Shown here piece after piece: positions 13,115-27,300 of a stretch of DNA of 64,000 bases; the first letter of the stretch is position 1; every line of letters starts with the position of its first letter. The DNA comes from Paramacrobiotus metropolitanus (taxonomy: Eukaryota > Tardigrada > Eutardigrada > Parachela > Macrobiotidae), in NCBI RefSeq assembly GCF_019649055.1, contig NW_026570226.1, positions 1,798,001-1,862,000 on the forward strand. The letters are read 5' to 3'. The notes beneath the pieces were generated by a model. It did not search any database and was not told the origin of the DNA. It saw only the letters and a program-made list of their open reading frames with translations. The position numbers and the translations under genes were made by a program.

Positions 13115-15070
13115 ATGGGTCTCTGTATTCAACTGAAATGGATTTCGCTGAGCTTTACCGTGCTGTACGTTATGCTGGCCGTTGCCGATCTGGCCGTCAG
13201 TGTATCGTGGTGTCTGCATTCGGACGGTGTGGATACGGGACCAGCCGAGAATTGGTTGCATTTTAATCGTGTCTTAATTGTGTTAATTTTGCTGGGAATT
13301 TTTCTGGGCATTGCCGGTCTGTTGGGATGCGTGGCGGCGCTGAGGGATGCGCTGGGATGGCTGGTCTTCTCCACCGTGTGCGTCCTGATGTTGGCGTGCG
13401 GGTTCATTGTGGTGGCGGTCTTTCTGGATACGCGGATGGCGGATGCGGAGCATGCGGTGAAGAACACGATGATCAGCCAGATGCAGGCCTATAACAACAC
13501 CGATTTCAACGAGTGCGTGTTTGTCGTATGCATTATTCATAAATGCGTTATGGGTATGACCCGGGAATTTTAATTGCCCTGCAGTGTGCATCATAAACGT
13601 TTTCCGTACATTGCTCGACCATCCTTCAGTCGTTGTAATTTATTAACGGGCTGTGTTGTACGGGTAGCAGTAGTGCTAAAAATAACTACAATATTTATGC
13701 AAGCAGCAAGCTAAATGTTTTGTAATTGTACTAATTGACGTTTGCCTGTTGACGTCGTGAATTATATAGCTATAACGCGGTTTAAAACATCGATATCTGC
13801 ATACGATTGCTTACTGAAATATGTATTCCAGCTACTATGTACCACGTATCTGTATGTTAGCCTTAAGTCTACAAAAATTAATCACCTTACAGAATTCCTG
13901 TGCACTTGTTTCGTGTTTCCTATTTATACAAGATGTCTTTTTGAGCAGAACCATTTCCTATTGGGACAACATGCAGAGGAAGTATAACTGCTGCGGGATT
14001 GAATCAGCAGACGACTGGAGCAGTCTGAGTCAGGTAAGACTGTGATAGAATGCGGATGCGGCATATTTCTAGGCATTGAAGGTACGTAATTAAGTACATC
14101 TTGACCTTGTAGATATAGATATGTTCTGCAGTACCTGTATGCTGAAATTAAAGTACTTTGTATATCTATATATATATATAACTACAGAGTGCGACAGTGG
14201 CCACTTCAGTTACGATTTACGAATATTTACTGTTTTGGGAATCTTTGTTCCTGGTTTCAGTTGGTTCCGCAGTCGTGTTATCCCAATGGCGGCTCTGTAT
14301 TTCATTCGCCTGGATGCCTCTTTCACTCTTTAATACCGGCCAGGAAAGCAGTCGAAGGGACTCTTATTTCGACAGGTACGGAAGAAATATGCCCGCAAAT
14401 CGGAGTACCGCATAGTATTTTATTTTTGTAAAGCGACGTAGCTTAAATACTCGTACTTAATTGCGCCAGTGTTGCTACAATAACGCTAGATATAACGATC
14501 GGTCAGCGAGATGCGCAACAAGCATAGTACTGGTACTTGGCTTATCGCTTAATTCAGTATGTGCTATTTTATTTTGCGTTATTTGATTTCTTATTTATAT
14601 ATATTTAATTTATTTAGATAGTAAAACGTTGGTAAGAGATACAAGTATTATTACGCGGAAATGATAAACGTCATCACTATTCCATGACATGTTTAACAAG
14701 TTGACAAATCTAGAGCGCAGATCGACAAATTAGCATCTCAACCTCTGCAAAATTCTAATGTGCATGCTCAAGTGCTACATTTATTATCGAATGGGAAATC
14801 TTTGTCTAATGTGACGAAAGAAAACTGCTAAGAATCAGATTAAAAGCCGGTAAGGCTTATCGACAGGACATTCCTTAGTTTTTCATATCTTTCTGTACGA
14901 TAGAATCGTTTTAATTTTTGGAGAACTAGTTCATCACTAGCGAATCGAACGCTTTATGGATTCTTTAACGTTTTCTTGCAGGAGTAATGGCCGGTATCCT
15001 TTTCCTTGGATTCATCTGTAATGTCATGCATTGTTGCCTGCTTCGAAAAACACGGGATAAAGAAATTTGA
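13115..15070 (+). CDS. Tetraspanin (first of two)
   Basis: Four exons: 13115-13512, 13949-14033, 14261-14375 and 14982-15070, giving 228 aa (intron phases 2, 0, 1). Tetraspanins organise membrane microdomains. Four hydrophobic segments are visible: about residues 9-32, 50-75, 84-105, and the C-terminal helix in exon 4 (VMAGILFLGFICNVM). The large extracellular loop carries the defining CCG motif (KYNCCGIESADDW), then PQSC and PGC, so it has four loop cysteines. Juxtamembrane cysteines (MHCC) follow TM4 and are typical palmitoylation sites. The loop is short for the family. A polyadenylation signal AATAAA sits near 15198. No orthologue group can be assigned from sequence alone. Confidence 0.88.
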
Positions 15071-17903
15071 AAATTTTCGCATATACCTTCGTTTTAAATC
15101 GACCGATCTCTAGCACACCCGTACAGAAAATGTAAATCAGTAAATTTGTACTGGTGCAAACTTGAAGGACGGCCATTTTTAGACCTGTGTTACGTTAAAT
15201 AAATATGTTTTATTTTTGAAGTATGCTGTTAATGTGGAGTCGATGATTGTCGCCACGTGTGTTTGAGACGTCGAGTGCAGTGCCTGCGTAACTGCGCTGT
15301 ATTTCACCATACCATCCAAAATAAGTACGAGTATGGCTTTTTGTTGCGGACAAAATTATAATTATTGTCTTAATGACGCACAAACGTGGAAGAGCTGACT
15401 CTGCGGGCAAGCTAAGACCATTGGACAGTATCGTTATTCACGGAATGATGTTTTGAGGCGATATCTAATCATCTCAGTAATCCGATTACAGTAAATGTTA
15501 AAAGCAATTGCTGCAAATTTAAGTGTTGTCAACTAGCAGTGCAAACGACACAATTACCTATTTTTCATGGCCCGCATATGGCATGGCTGCAACTGTTTTG
15601 CCATTAATTTATGACCAAATATGTTTGCTCATAGTTAATTACGACAATTTAAAGGCGTATGTAAATAAGTGCAGTCATCTCACAATTTGTTGATGGCCGT
15701 TTTGCCGGCTTGCATTGGTTTGCTAGTGTGGTGCAGGTTCTCTGGCTTGTAATTAAGTATACGTGCATACTTCTTTTCACAGTTGATTTCTGCAGCTTGG
15801 AAAGTCACGTTTCTACCTCCGGCGCACTGTTATTGAACATGCAATACATGATTGGCTTTAGTTTACGCTATTTTTTGTTTTTCTAGCTCACATTTGTTGA
15901 TTGTTTGTAACAGGGGCCAACGGGACTGGTGCAGAGGCTTTTCGGTTTCTGCAACACTTCTCGTGTATTTTTCTCGAAATATTTGCTCCGCATCATCATT
16001 TCTTCGACTGCAGGCGCTAATACAATACTTAATAGTTAAAAATGCCAGTTAGCTATTTATTTCCTCAGTTAGTTATTTATTTGCTCATATTTGCCAAGTT
16101 TATATGTAGCTGGTACTGTAAATCTAGAGAAGTGAGCACATATTTTTTGAAATTGCAATAAAAGTGGCAAAGACCAAAGATTTGCACGGAATTCATAGGT
16201 GGCGCGTGGCGATATGAGAAAGTTTTGGTATCGAATTTCTGTGCGGAACTTTATTCAACGTAAAGAAATTTATCTGCAGCATTTTCAATGCTTTATTGTG
16301 TAAGGATGTCCTTCCACCTTATAACCAGAACGTAAATGGCCACATAAGCCACTAATACGCAAACTTTTTCAAATAAAACTTTTCTGTATGCATTAATTCT
16401 TTGCTTTACAAACACATGCGTTATCCTGTGCAGTGCTCTTAATGGGAAAGACGCCCTTTACGTACGTCCAGAAATCCATAACGCGTCGATGCAAATTAGG
16501 TATAATATTGCGAAAACCTTCCGGCTTTTGTGGTCTTAACTTGTTGATTCAATACATCACAGAAAAGTAAGCAAAGGTTAATATTCCATTATGGATTTTT
16601 GCGGAGTGCGATCTCCTCGGACACGCGCTATAGATTGCTAACGAGATTGCAAACTCGGTTAGTGCGGCATTAGCGCCTATTTGTCTTCCGAGGATTTTTT
16701 ACTAAATAAACCGCTAATTTGCCATGACTTTTTATATTATCCCACATATGATGATCATGCGCTTGAGTGCATCCACATTATCTATCTGGTGCATTAATTG
16801 CCATATATTGTATTTCTGGGCGCGGTCACCTGGAGATCTGTTCAAAATTAATTAAGACCTGGATGCAGTTTGTTTGAACGAATGTTTAACACAATATCTG
16901 GCGTGCATATACAGAGCTGCAATTTGTAGTCAATAATATGTTAACGAATTTGCACAACATGGAATTCCCACATGTTCATGCGTTCTCCATGGCAAGGAAT
17001 TAGAAAATATCACGGTAGCATCTGATTAGACAACGTCGTAAGCAATCAGAGAAAACATTAGACGACGTGGTTAATTATTATCGATCGGAAATGGATGCGG
17101 GGTCATACTTTCCCTAACCGCACGGGCACTATAAGTGGCATAACCATGAGGTTTCACCATTGTCTGTCGTGTTATATTCTCTCTTTCAAATCACACCGGT
17201 TTTTCTCTCCTGTAATACGGACAGGTATTTAGACACATCCCACCTTATTAAGCTGTCTTCACTGAGCGCTGTACCACGCACCATTCTTTGCATTAAAGTT
17301 TCCGTTCCCACAGCATATTCCCCGTGGTGGGAATTGCAAAGGTCATTTGTTGGTAGTGGGTGCCTATTTCTTTGATCCCATCGCCCGTACAAAAGATCAA
17401 GTGTCTCGCTGGTTAAATGAATTTCAGTGCCGCTGCTACCTGAACGGATTGATCTCGGCACGATTCCTTCCGCACCGGTGTTCCAGTAAGGTAAATACTC
17501 GTACATCCATCCGCGCCCGGAGCGTGATATTGTCAATTGAAATTTTTCTCTGGCTCAAATCGCGATCTCTAGCCTCTAATCTCTGCACTTTAATTATTGA
17601 CATTCCCCCTGACAATTTAGACCTAATTAAAACCAGCTGAACAATTTTCCATAACGCTTGCACGAACGGTGAGTTTATCGTCAGCAATTAGTTTATCGTC
17701 GAGCTATCGACTGAATTTTATTGCTGATTTTTTTGCTTCATTTCAACATAAATCCTGGAAACCATGTATAGTATTTTTCCTTATCCCTCTCAAGGTTAAT
17801 ATTGAATCCCAGTAAAATTTCCTTAACGGACATTTTTTCCAACTATTCATCATAATTCTTGCGTGTTATACAGAGTTATACATCTGTAACTGCCCGTATC
17901 AGA
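15071..17903. other. Region between the two tetraspanins
   Basis: No coding exon could be supported. The segment around 17250-17490 is less AT-rich and is followed by a possible donor (CCAGTAAG then GTAAAT at about 17490). It may be a non-coding first exon of the downstream tetraspanin, whose coding exon is preceded by an acceptor (TTATACAG) at about 17872. Confidence 0.35.
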
Positions 17904-19954
17904 ATGGGACACTCAAATATCAACCGGGGGTTAAAATATTGCGTGGCAATATTCTTCGCCACATCGATGATCATTGGCGTAGGACTGGGTGGCGGTGCGA
18001 TCTATGTTAAGCATCGGTTTGCCGGCGGCACGGAAGTGGGATGGACGGTGTGGGTGGCAATTTTGTGTGGCGGGACACTAGTATTAGTCGGCATAATCGG
18101 AATAGCCGCGGTCAAACTGGACAGTCTGCTGATCCTGGTGGTAGCCACAACATGCTTGGCGGTAGTATGTGCCGCTTTCGTCGGTTTTACGATTTATGCA
18201 CAAGTGGAATTAAACAATGCCGGTCGGGAAGTCGGACAAGTGCTCAAGTTGGCCATGCAGCATTATGATCCCAGCGATAAACAAACAACGTAAGCCCAAA
18301 ACTCACAGAGAAGACAATTGCAAGTAACTTTTTATTTCATTGCATGAACCTGGAAGGTTTTAGCGCGTTGTTGTTTATAAACACCGCATTAACATTAAAA
18401 AAATAGCATACGGTAATTAAAACATATAGGCTTGCTCATCTTGTTTGTCTACTTTAGCTAATATTTCACATTACATCGCTACCATCGAATAATGCATTCG
18501 CGGTGTCCTTAGTGTGGGCCTCTATGAATATGATTATTAACAATACAGAAATCACAGAAATGTCAAAGAGTACAACGTCCAAGCCAGAAAACCACTCTAC
18601 TGCTACAAAAATTTTATTTTATTCCTCGGCTTCTTCCATCATCCCATATACAGAAGCAGCTTTGCCTCGTTAGATCTTGTGTTGACAGTTGCTGCGTATC
18701 AGCTCATATGATCGAGAGAGCGAAATCCATGGAGTCTTTTTCCAATTTCATTGACTACCGTTGTTTTTTTACATTATGTGTCGTATTGATAATGTCCGTA
18801 TATGTGCATTTAGTTTTTTATTTCTTTACCCTTTCATATAAAATTGTAAAAGCGCATTATGCAGCGAGTTATAATTAGGGGCAAGCACGTTTTAATTTCA
18901 TCTGCATGCGTTCCTGGCCGATGTAAAGCGAGGTCGAAGCATTTTAAAGAACTGCTATTATCAGTAACATGCTCCCGGCGTCATATGACGTAAAAGTAGC
19001 AATACATACATAAATATCAGACCTTTTCCAAACCTTTCATCCATAGACAGGAAATTCTAGCTGTGAATTCATCCTTTTTGTAGTCTTGTTAACGCGTACG
19101 TACAAACTCAGTACTTGGCTAAACAGATTCAGTACCTAATTATTATTATTACCACGGCTTTGTTGATTCACAGATTAGATTTGGACATTTATCAAAAGCA
19201 GCTTTACTGTTGCGGTGCGGATGGTCCGGAAGATTGGTTAACCACACCTTACAGAGTGAGTTGTATACCTTTGTGATTCCGTGATCCCAAATCTTACCAG
19301 TACCTATGCATTTTTCTAATCCATGATTATTACCCTACGTAATCATGGATAACCTTTTTATTAATTTTGTTCTCGTATACGTATAATTATCAGAATGACG
19401 AACGAATATACGTCGTTATGTAGTTGGGCATTCATATTAGTTCTCTTCCGGTTTCTTTGAGTAAACTATAAAAATTTAATAGAATTCGCTATGCATGCTA
19501 CATACGCGGTAATAATTAATTCCCTACGCCTTTTTCACTAGAAACTGCCCAACTCTTGCAAAGGTCCCCCGCCGCGAACACTGGGCTGTACTCAGGTAAG
19601 GTCCCCTACAGTAAAAGGTCTACCGCATGTGTCATTACTGATATACTTTCTATGCCCCGTCTTCATATTCAGGTGATATCCAGCTATGTAAAAAATACCG
19701 CTTCCTACGCACTGCGCGCATTAGGTAATTACAAAGGTTAATGCCATATATACGTGTTAACGCATATGTACTCTGTATGTACGTACCGCACAGTACGGCG
19801 CATTAATATTGATCGAAATTATACAGTATGTATGGATTTTGTTTATTTAAATATGCCCACCATCTCCATTTCAGCTGCCCTAACAGGATACCATTGTGTC
19901 GGACTGGTGTTATGCTCGGCGCTGACCTATGTGTGTTACCGAAAGGGACTATGA
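17904..19954 (+). CDS. Tetraspanin (second, divergent)
   Basis: Five exons: 17904-18289, 19174-19255, 19542-19595, 19673-19724 and 19875-19954, giving 217 aa (intron phases 2, 0, 0, 1). Four hydrophobic segments: about residues 10-35, 48-68, 73-100, and the C-terminal helix in exon 5 (YHCVGLVLCSALTYVCY). The large loop has YCCG followed by PNSC and LGC, which is the minimal four-cysteine tetraspanin pattern. The start chosen is the first Met before TM1 (MGHSNINRGLKYC), where the Lys-Tyr-Cys before the helix is tetraspanin-like. A slightly longer open frame begins at 17859, but a splice acceptor lies inside that extension. It shares the family and tandem orientation with the preceding gene but little sequence, so the pair is old or coincidental. 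Confidence 0.85.
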
Positions 19955-22900
19955 AATCACAAAGTACAGGATAGCCATCCAGCCAAACAAACTGCAATAA
20001 TGTGATAGCATATTGATTTAGAATTTGTAAAGCTGTTATGATGTTATCCAACCGGCATCGGCCATGCGCATAAAAATTTTTGGAGTTGAAGTAAATGAAC
20101 CCACTTAGGACAAACGCGATGCTAAAATGCACGTAGCGATGCCGACATAATGTGATCTGTTTACTTACATCTTGGTGCTTGCATGCGAGAGTAACAAAGC
20201 AAATTAAGGTGACTCCTTTCTTGTCATGTTCTGAACTAGAAGTCTCAGTTCATTGTACTATTGGGGTGGTGTTTCCCGTTAATTTGACATGATTTTAAAG
20301 ATTAATATGTACAGATTAATATGATTTTGAAGATTAATATGTTTTTCGCTACGGATGTTAAGATTTTGTGCACGAGTTAAACTTTTACAATCCTGAGAAT
20401 TTATACGATTTACCATAGCTTTAAATCTTCGTTTAAATTCTTGCGCAGCTGTCGCGCTGCTATAAGGTTTCAGTTTATCAACAGTTAATAAGTAGCTGAT
20501 AAGTGAGACACTGGGAATATACAGCAACATTCTGATACGTTGAGGCGTGAAATATTACGAGTAATTCTGGGTGCGCTCGGTCGCCCATTGTGTTTTATCT
20601 TTTCGTCAAAGGGCGACAGGAATTATTACGGTAACAAACCACACCACAATATACATATCTGCTGGTACTAACGTAAATACTCCGAATATATACCGCTTTA
20701 CGGCCAGCTTTATTAACAATACGAATCACAACCAATTAGTAGTAGAATTTTGGATGAATACAAATCAAAGAGAAGCATTAAAATTAATTTATTACTGTAT
20801 TTTCTCAAAATCACAGTACTGGCTAACAGGAGTGCTTATTTTCTGTCAGGGAGCAGTTGAAGCAGTACTATGATGGTGATTGTGAATTTGTGAACACCCA
20901 TTACACCATGAAAGCTTATCCTGAAAATTCAGTAAAAAGGATAAAAAGTCGTATATTACAAGGTTCTTAAGATGCGACATAAAGAATGCTAGACATAATT
21001 AAAGAGACAAATATAGACATAATTGAAGCATTTTTCAGCTGGCCGTTAACATTTGGCTGTTACAGACGAATTAGCCGTGTCAATGTGAAATACCGCCGTG
21101 TGTACTCGTAGCTTGTGAGCAACAGATCTAGAGCGATCCAGCAGTCTTTGTGAAGCCTAATTAAAGCAGTCCGGACACTGGGACATATGGCCATTATTAT
21201 TGATTACCACTTCCAGGATTCTGCGAGGAGGCCAGTTGAAGCTTCCATGGTGATTTCCGTTCCAGAGGGAAAGGCATTTCTGATATTTCAGTTTTATTGT
21301 TCGGTTTTTACAAGAAAAAGGTTTTTAAAGTCATGAACCAGTTGTGATTGGAATATCTGGATGCAGTCCTAGACGCTTCTCTTACTATTCTAGCTCAAAA
21401 GCAGTGGAGAAACCTGGAGGCGTGAGCTCCATTACTTGTTGCACTTTGGTAATAAGCCTGGTCGGTCCATTGGAGAATCTCAAACCTACAAGTAAAATAA
21501 TTCACCCGGAACAACGCAGCGCTTTTTTGCTATTGCATTGCACCACCGGGCAGCAGATGATGGACTGAGCCATATATACTCTGCCTTAAATTATTCGAGC
21601 ATTTTCGCATCAAAATATGTCAATGATAATCAGCTGTTTTTCGTGTAGTTTCTAGTTAATTTTACCCAAGAAATCCATGAGGATGCGTACTGTTATCCCC
21701 ACGTTATCTGGCGCGAACCGTTTTTAACAAGCACAGTCAATCGTTATATGAGTAATAGTTGACTACAAAGTGAAAACGCGCTTAGTCGGATAAGGAAATC
21801 TCTCTTTTGATGAACAGTGAGTGTAAGAAAGAGGTTCTAATAAATTTGATTCCACCGTTTACAGGGTGACAACGGTGGGAGATGGCGAGATGCACGATCA
21901 TCCCATTACGGTTAAGCAACACAACACAAGGTCATCGCAGGTGTTTATTAGCAAGTACAACGTAGCAAGATTCAGCGAGCAAAGCATGCTGAGGAGGAAG
22001 AACGCATAAGCGTGGGGCAAGAAGCGCGGAAGGCGCGGAGCAAGATCGGGAGCAAGCTGCAGCAAGACTAATTTCAAGATGTTTCTGACCGTGAGATGCG
22101 GTCGGTAAAATGTTGGAAAATAAGGATTCTGATACTCATAACACAACAAGCAGTAAACAATGGAGAAAGGCAATTAACACTCCTACATGTATATAGTATA
22201 TACATACTACATGTATCTACATGTATCTACATGTATATACATTCTCCTACATGTATATACATATGTCTATCGCTATCGCTGCATCCCTCACGGTGGCGAT
22301 GACATATACGTGTCTCACTCAACAAGATAAAATTAGGGAGTGTTAACGAAAAAATAGCCGAAAATTAATTAATTTTAGACAATAGTAAGGAGTCTAGGGA
22401 TAGTCCTGATGTAAACGTGGCGGATCCATTGTTGTTGGGTTAATCTTCCACGAAAAGGTTAATGTTGAGCGATCGGATTCTGCGATCGGTGTGAATGGTG
22501 GTGGGCTGGTGCGGTACTGCAGATGGAATGTGTCCCTCACGGTATCCGAAAGTGACAATGCATGAACAGTAGTGCAGCACTAACAGAAGGAAGTAGAAAA
22601 CGTTAATGCAAATCCAGACACATGCAGCAAATTAATTTTTTTACGAGCTCTTTTGTATGATAGATCTTTACAAAAGATTATCACCATCAGGCAGAAATAC
22701 CACCACCAACTTACTGCTAGAATTAATTTTGGTATTACGTAGCATTCGCACGATACGAATACAGAAACGCAATATAACAATCTTTTATTGCGAACAGCCG
22801 CTAGAATATTCCATACAATTCATGTGTTTTATAAGTTATAAATAACTGACAATGCTTTGAAAATAGTTGCTTCTCTGTCTTTATCTTACTACCGTACCAT

Positions 22901-24317
22901 AGAGATTCTTTAAAATTGAAAATGTAACAACATCAACTTTAAAAAATTTATTACGGTTGGTAACATGATGTATGTTCGCTGCACTGCTGCAGTTGAACAG
23001 AACTTTCGCTAAATACTAAATCTGCTCGGCATAGCCGCATGCTGTTCTATATTAGCACCGGAAATGCAACGCTTGAATAAGAAGTATTTTATGCGACTGT
23101 CGAAGTACCGTATAACTTCGCGCGCTTTGCAGTACATGGTAAAATCGACAACGCAAAACAACGGTGTTTATACCGGTAAGTTTAACCTCTCGAAGTACTA
23201 TGACTAATGTAAGGACGAATATTATATAGATATACTATTAAACGTACCTGCATCCATGAAGATGCAAGATGCAGCACGTCAACGTTATGGAACCGGTGTA
23301 CAGCATAGTGCATACTGCATAGTAGTACAGTCAGGTGTTCTTGTAAGTTTTTGTACGGCATTGCACGTTCCGCTTAGTGCATTTATGCTCGTGCACTGAA
23401 AATCAATGGTTTCACGCTGTTGGAAAGAGGTCACGGAAAAATTTTAACATAGCGGAATGTGAAATTTACATTGTGTCGGTCGATCAATAGTCTGGACTTG
23501 TATATCTATACAAGTTCACATAAAATTTAACACTCTATCTTTATTACACAATAAACCGTATAATTAAAAGAACTGCGATAGATTTCCAGCATGCCTGTTA
23601 TCAAGCCGGTAAAAAGAACGTTTACGTGATAGGAAATTACGTTTACGTTTATGTTAGGAAATTTATGGTAGCAATGCTCAGTGCAGCGAGTGATTTATAG
23701 GTGATTCGTAAATGAATCATTTGAACGCTATGGCAGATACCTAATTACGGAAGAGCCAAATTTTCACAATCAGGCCGTATACACTCTGCAGTCAACGCAG
23801 TATTAAATTCATAAGCTTTTCCGCAGTCAACTAATTCTGGTACGTCATACACCAGCGGATATCTATATTATATATACGTATATGTATCTACTATCCACTC
23901 TATACTCGAAGACTAGCACATTCTGCGATTTATTGTGCGCTCAGGTGGTCGAAATGATTCGTCGGCTTTCACTTCCATCGAATATAGATCACACCGATGC
24001 ATCAAAATTGCTAAATGACCTAACTGAATGACTCATGGCAAGCACACGATTTTCGATTATTTACTCACAGGTCGTTGTGACCAGCACTTGCAATGCCCCA
24101 GCACTACTAACGCACTTTTCAGTCTTGCACTAAGTGCTGCGACTAGCATCCGTCTGTGTTCAAGAGAAAGTTAAATTTTTCGCGCGCACCTATTTGCAAA
24201 AAACTACTGTAGCCAATGTTGCCGATTAACATCATCATGGCAACTTCGGAGTGACGGCGAGAAGTAGGAATTTGCAGTGTAGCGAATTCTTGCATTCGTG
24301 CAATTGCCACTACTACC
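19955..24317. other. Long gene-free interval
   Basis: I see no exon with recognisable coding character over 4.3 kb. Short open frames such as 20279-20530 (-) and 21344-21568 (+) lack splice support or similarity. At 20285-20342 an AGATTAATATG(ATTTTGA) unit is repeated three times. Confidence 0.4.
22175..22265. repeat. TACATGTATC/TATA microsatellite-like repeat
   Basis: Several copies of CTACATGTATMTACATG alternate with TATACATA. The run is partly self-complementary, so it is prone to slippage and cruciform formation. Confidence 0.8.
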
Positions 24318-27300
24318 ATGCCATCCAAAGACCGGTTGAGCGAATTTCTGGTAAGGCGTGCAACCGTTAAGGCGTGTTACCGTTAATATCGATGGTATAG
24401 ATTATACCTGAACATGTACTCGGTACCTACTTAGCATGCACATATATTATGTATCTTGATCGCCAGAAAGCACGTTAACATCCTTAACAAAACAAGATTT
24501 CTGCGGTGAACTGAATTTTTTGTGAAAACCATTTGATACGTAGTTTACAAAATAGATTGATTAAAGTTTATTTAGGCACGGAACGATGGGGTTCGGGGGT
24601 CAAAACGGAGCTTCCCGTGGCACGCCCACTCTCGACTGCGGAGCGAAAGCGAAGGCCAGCTGCCAGATTTGCCGGTAATAAAGGGGCAGAAAGAAATTCG
24701 TGTACCCGTGGGAGCTGGTCAAACCGAGACTTTTCTTCACAAGGTAAGTCAAATGGTTTAAGGACGAAATAATACGGTAACGTTTAAGCTCATAGATTAT
24801 CATTACATTTTTTAATGCTTAGATTTTTAAAATTATGCCAATCAAGTTTACTTTTTCAAGTTCAGTTTTTTTATCAAGTTTTTTAAGCATATGCAAATCA
24901 ATTTTATTTTTTCTCGCTCTGTTGGCGGTTGCCTATTACACGGATATTGTCGATGACTATGCGTAAAACTGGTCAGGCCGATGAAGTCTCTGTGATATAG
25001 ACGCCCACGGTCCACGAAGCATACAGAGACTCGATCCCAAATTTTGCTGTCAAACTTTTGCGTAACTGCTTTAGTTACAAATCGTTCGGTAGAAATGTTT
25101 TGCATGCGTCATCTATTCGATGTTTTTTTCATATAAAATAAAAATACTGCATGCCTAGTAATTGTACCCTTACCTGAATTTTGTAAGCATGTTGAAGTTT
25201 AACGCACAGTTTAACAGCGAAAGTACCGTCTCTGACGTTAGAACTGAATCTACTTCGATTCGGCAGGAAGCCAGAATGTGTCTTTGGTACACTTTACTAA
25301 TGCAGTGATTACTTACAGGTAAAAAATCCATGGACCAGTACTAATCGTAACAAAAACTTTTTGTAAATATATGCCGAATCTCCTAAATTAATCCTGTCTG
25401 AAGGCTGTTTACACTTGCTACAAGTATTGTACAACCGCATTGCCCATAAAGTCAGCTTGCTTGCAACTTGCAAGGACTTTACTGTTTATTTTACAGCTTG
25501 AGTTATCAGTACGTATATTTATACTGATAATCAGAAATCAATATTGATCGTAGCCCTTAATTTTAGTACTTTATGAATGAAGGAGGTTACCACATGAGCT
25601 TTTTAGAACCCGGCAGTCCATTCCTGTAACTGCTAGTGCGTAGCAGTGCAAAGCACCCATGAGCCGCCCTTAAGAAAAATTAAAAAATATATGCTCTTAA
25701 AGAAAGCATAATTTTCTAGAGAGTGCTTGTTTAATTTTTGTGAAAATAGTATAAGGTCTGATGAGTTGCTTTATTTGCAGGTTGAGCGGGTGTCCAGTTG
25801 CATAAATCGACTGGAAAAGGAACTGAACGTATTAAAAAAGTTGCAGTCGGATACTTTAGCATCGCCACTTTCTGCGGGTATTTACTTAAAATGTACTTTA
25901 GATTTGAATGCCATTCTGCAAAGTACACAAGAAAATTTATCACGGGACTGGGTTTCTACGATAAAAAAATTTAACTTCCAGGACAAAATGACGGAATTCA
26001 TCGTATGCTCAACACATTCCGCACAACCGCTCTGGACATACGGAGACAGTTGAAAGGTTAGTTTACTTGTAATATCTTGGCTATAATGTTGACATTTGAC
26101 TAAACTAATAATTTGGTTGTAGAACTGGATAATGATATTGCTATCACGAAGGAATGTGGTGCCACGGAAGCAAGAATCTGCTTGGCGCAGGTATAACGTG
26201 TTAGAAGTATTGGAAAATATTTTTGTAACATGTTTAACGCCTTACATATCGTATATCTATATTTATTCTTCAACGTACAGTATTACAACCATTACACACA
26301 ACATAATTTATTCGTGCACAGAACATCGTGACAAAATTTTGACATCCAAGTCTCTTTGATCTAGAGAGACGCGTTGAACAAAAACGTTAGCCGGGTTCTG
26401 GCGGAATTCGCCCAAGCGGAAACTGATTATCGGCAACGCTGTGTGCACCGGGTGCAGCGTCAGCTTTTTATAGGTAAAGTAGTGTTTTTGAATTGCACAT
26501 AATCTATCTGCACTGAATAGTGAGATAAGCCGACTTATTGACCACAAAAAAATACCTACCTGTCAACTGAATTCGGTAGCAAAGTTTTACACTAACGTCC
26601 CATCATCATTTATATAAGCTGATGTACGAGTATTATTGAGTTTTGATCTATGTAGAACACAGAGGCCAGTTGTTAGAAGTCTATTGTCACGACACTTCTA
26701 GGTTACGGCAAAATTAAATCCATTAAAAATCGCCACGCGTTTGTACTTAATATTTATTGCTCTGAAATATATCTGTAGTTGGTCAGCCAGCTGTCAGCCA
26801 AGAACACATCGAAGAACTCCTATCACGCAGTGAGCCGACCATGTTATTCACACAAGGGGTAGGTGTACCAGTATATAAGGGGCGAAACTAAACGTGTTCC
26901 ACGGTTTCCGGCTACTGCTGCCGTCACCCGGCTGGAGTTTTACGTTGTGGCTGAACATGGCGCTTATGTACCGCGCCAGATTTAACCATATGTATTGCCG
27001 TAACGTCACACTCCAGGCGGGTGACGGCAGCAGTACTGGGGAACCGTGGAACACGCTTAGTTTTGCCCCCTATACATATGTATATTCCACAACCTGCACG
27101 AACCAAGTGGTCAGACTGGAATGATCAGATGAATACACCAGTAAAATAATAATGCATATGCATTGTGTGTAATTTCAAAATGCTTCTTCGCCATCAATGC
27201 GTATACGTCTCATGGTGTCTGCACTTTTAAGCGCATAATGTATGATTTGTTTGTGATGTCTGGTCGCCGATCCCAGGTAATTGCCGATTCCCAGCGCGCC

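Noticed and set aside
17186-17536. 116-codon open frame on the minus strand
   Set aside because: It lies in a less AT-rich patch that looks like the leader/promoter of the second tetraspanin, has no recognisable content, and the opposite strand is open too.
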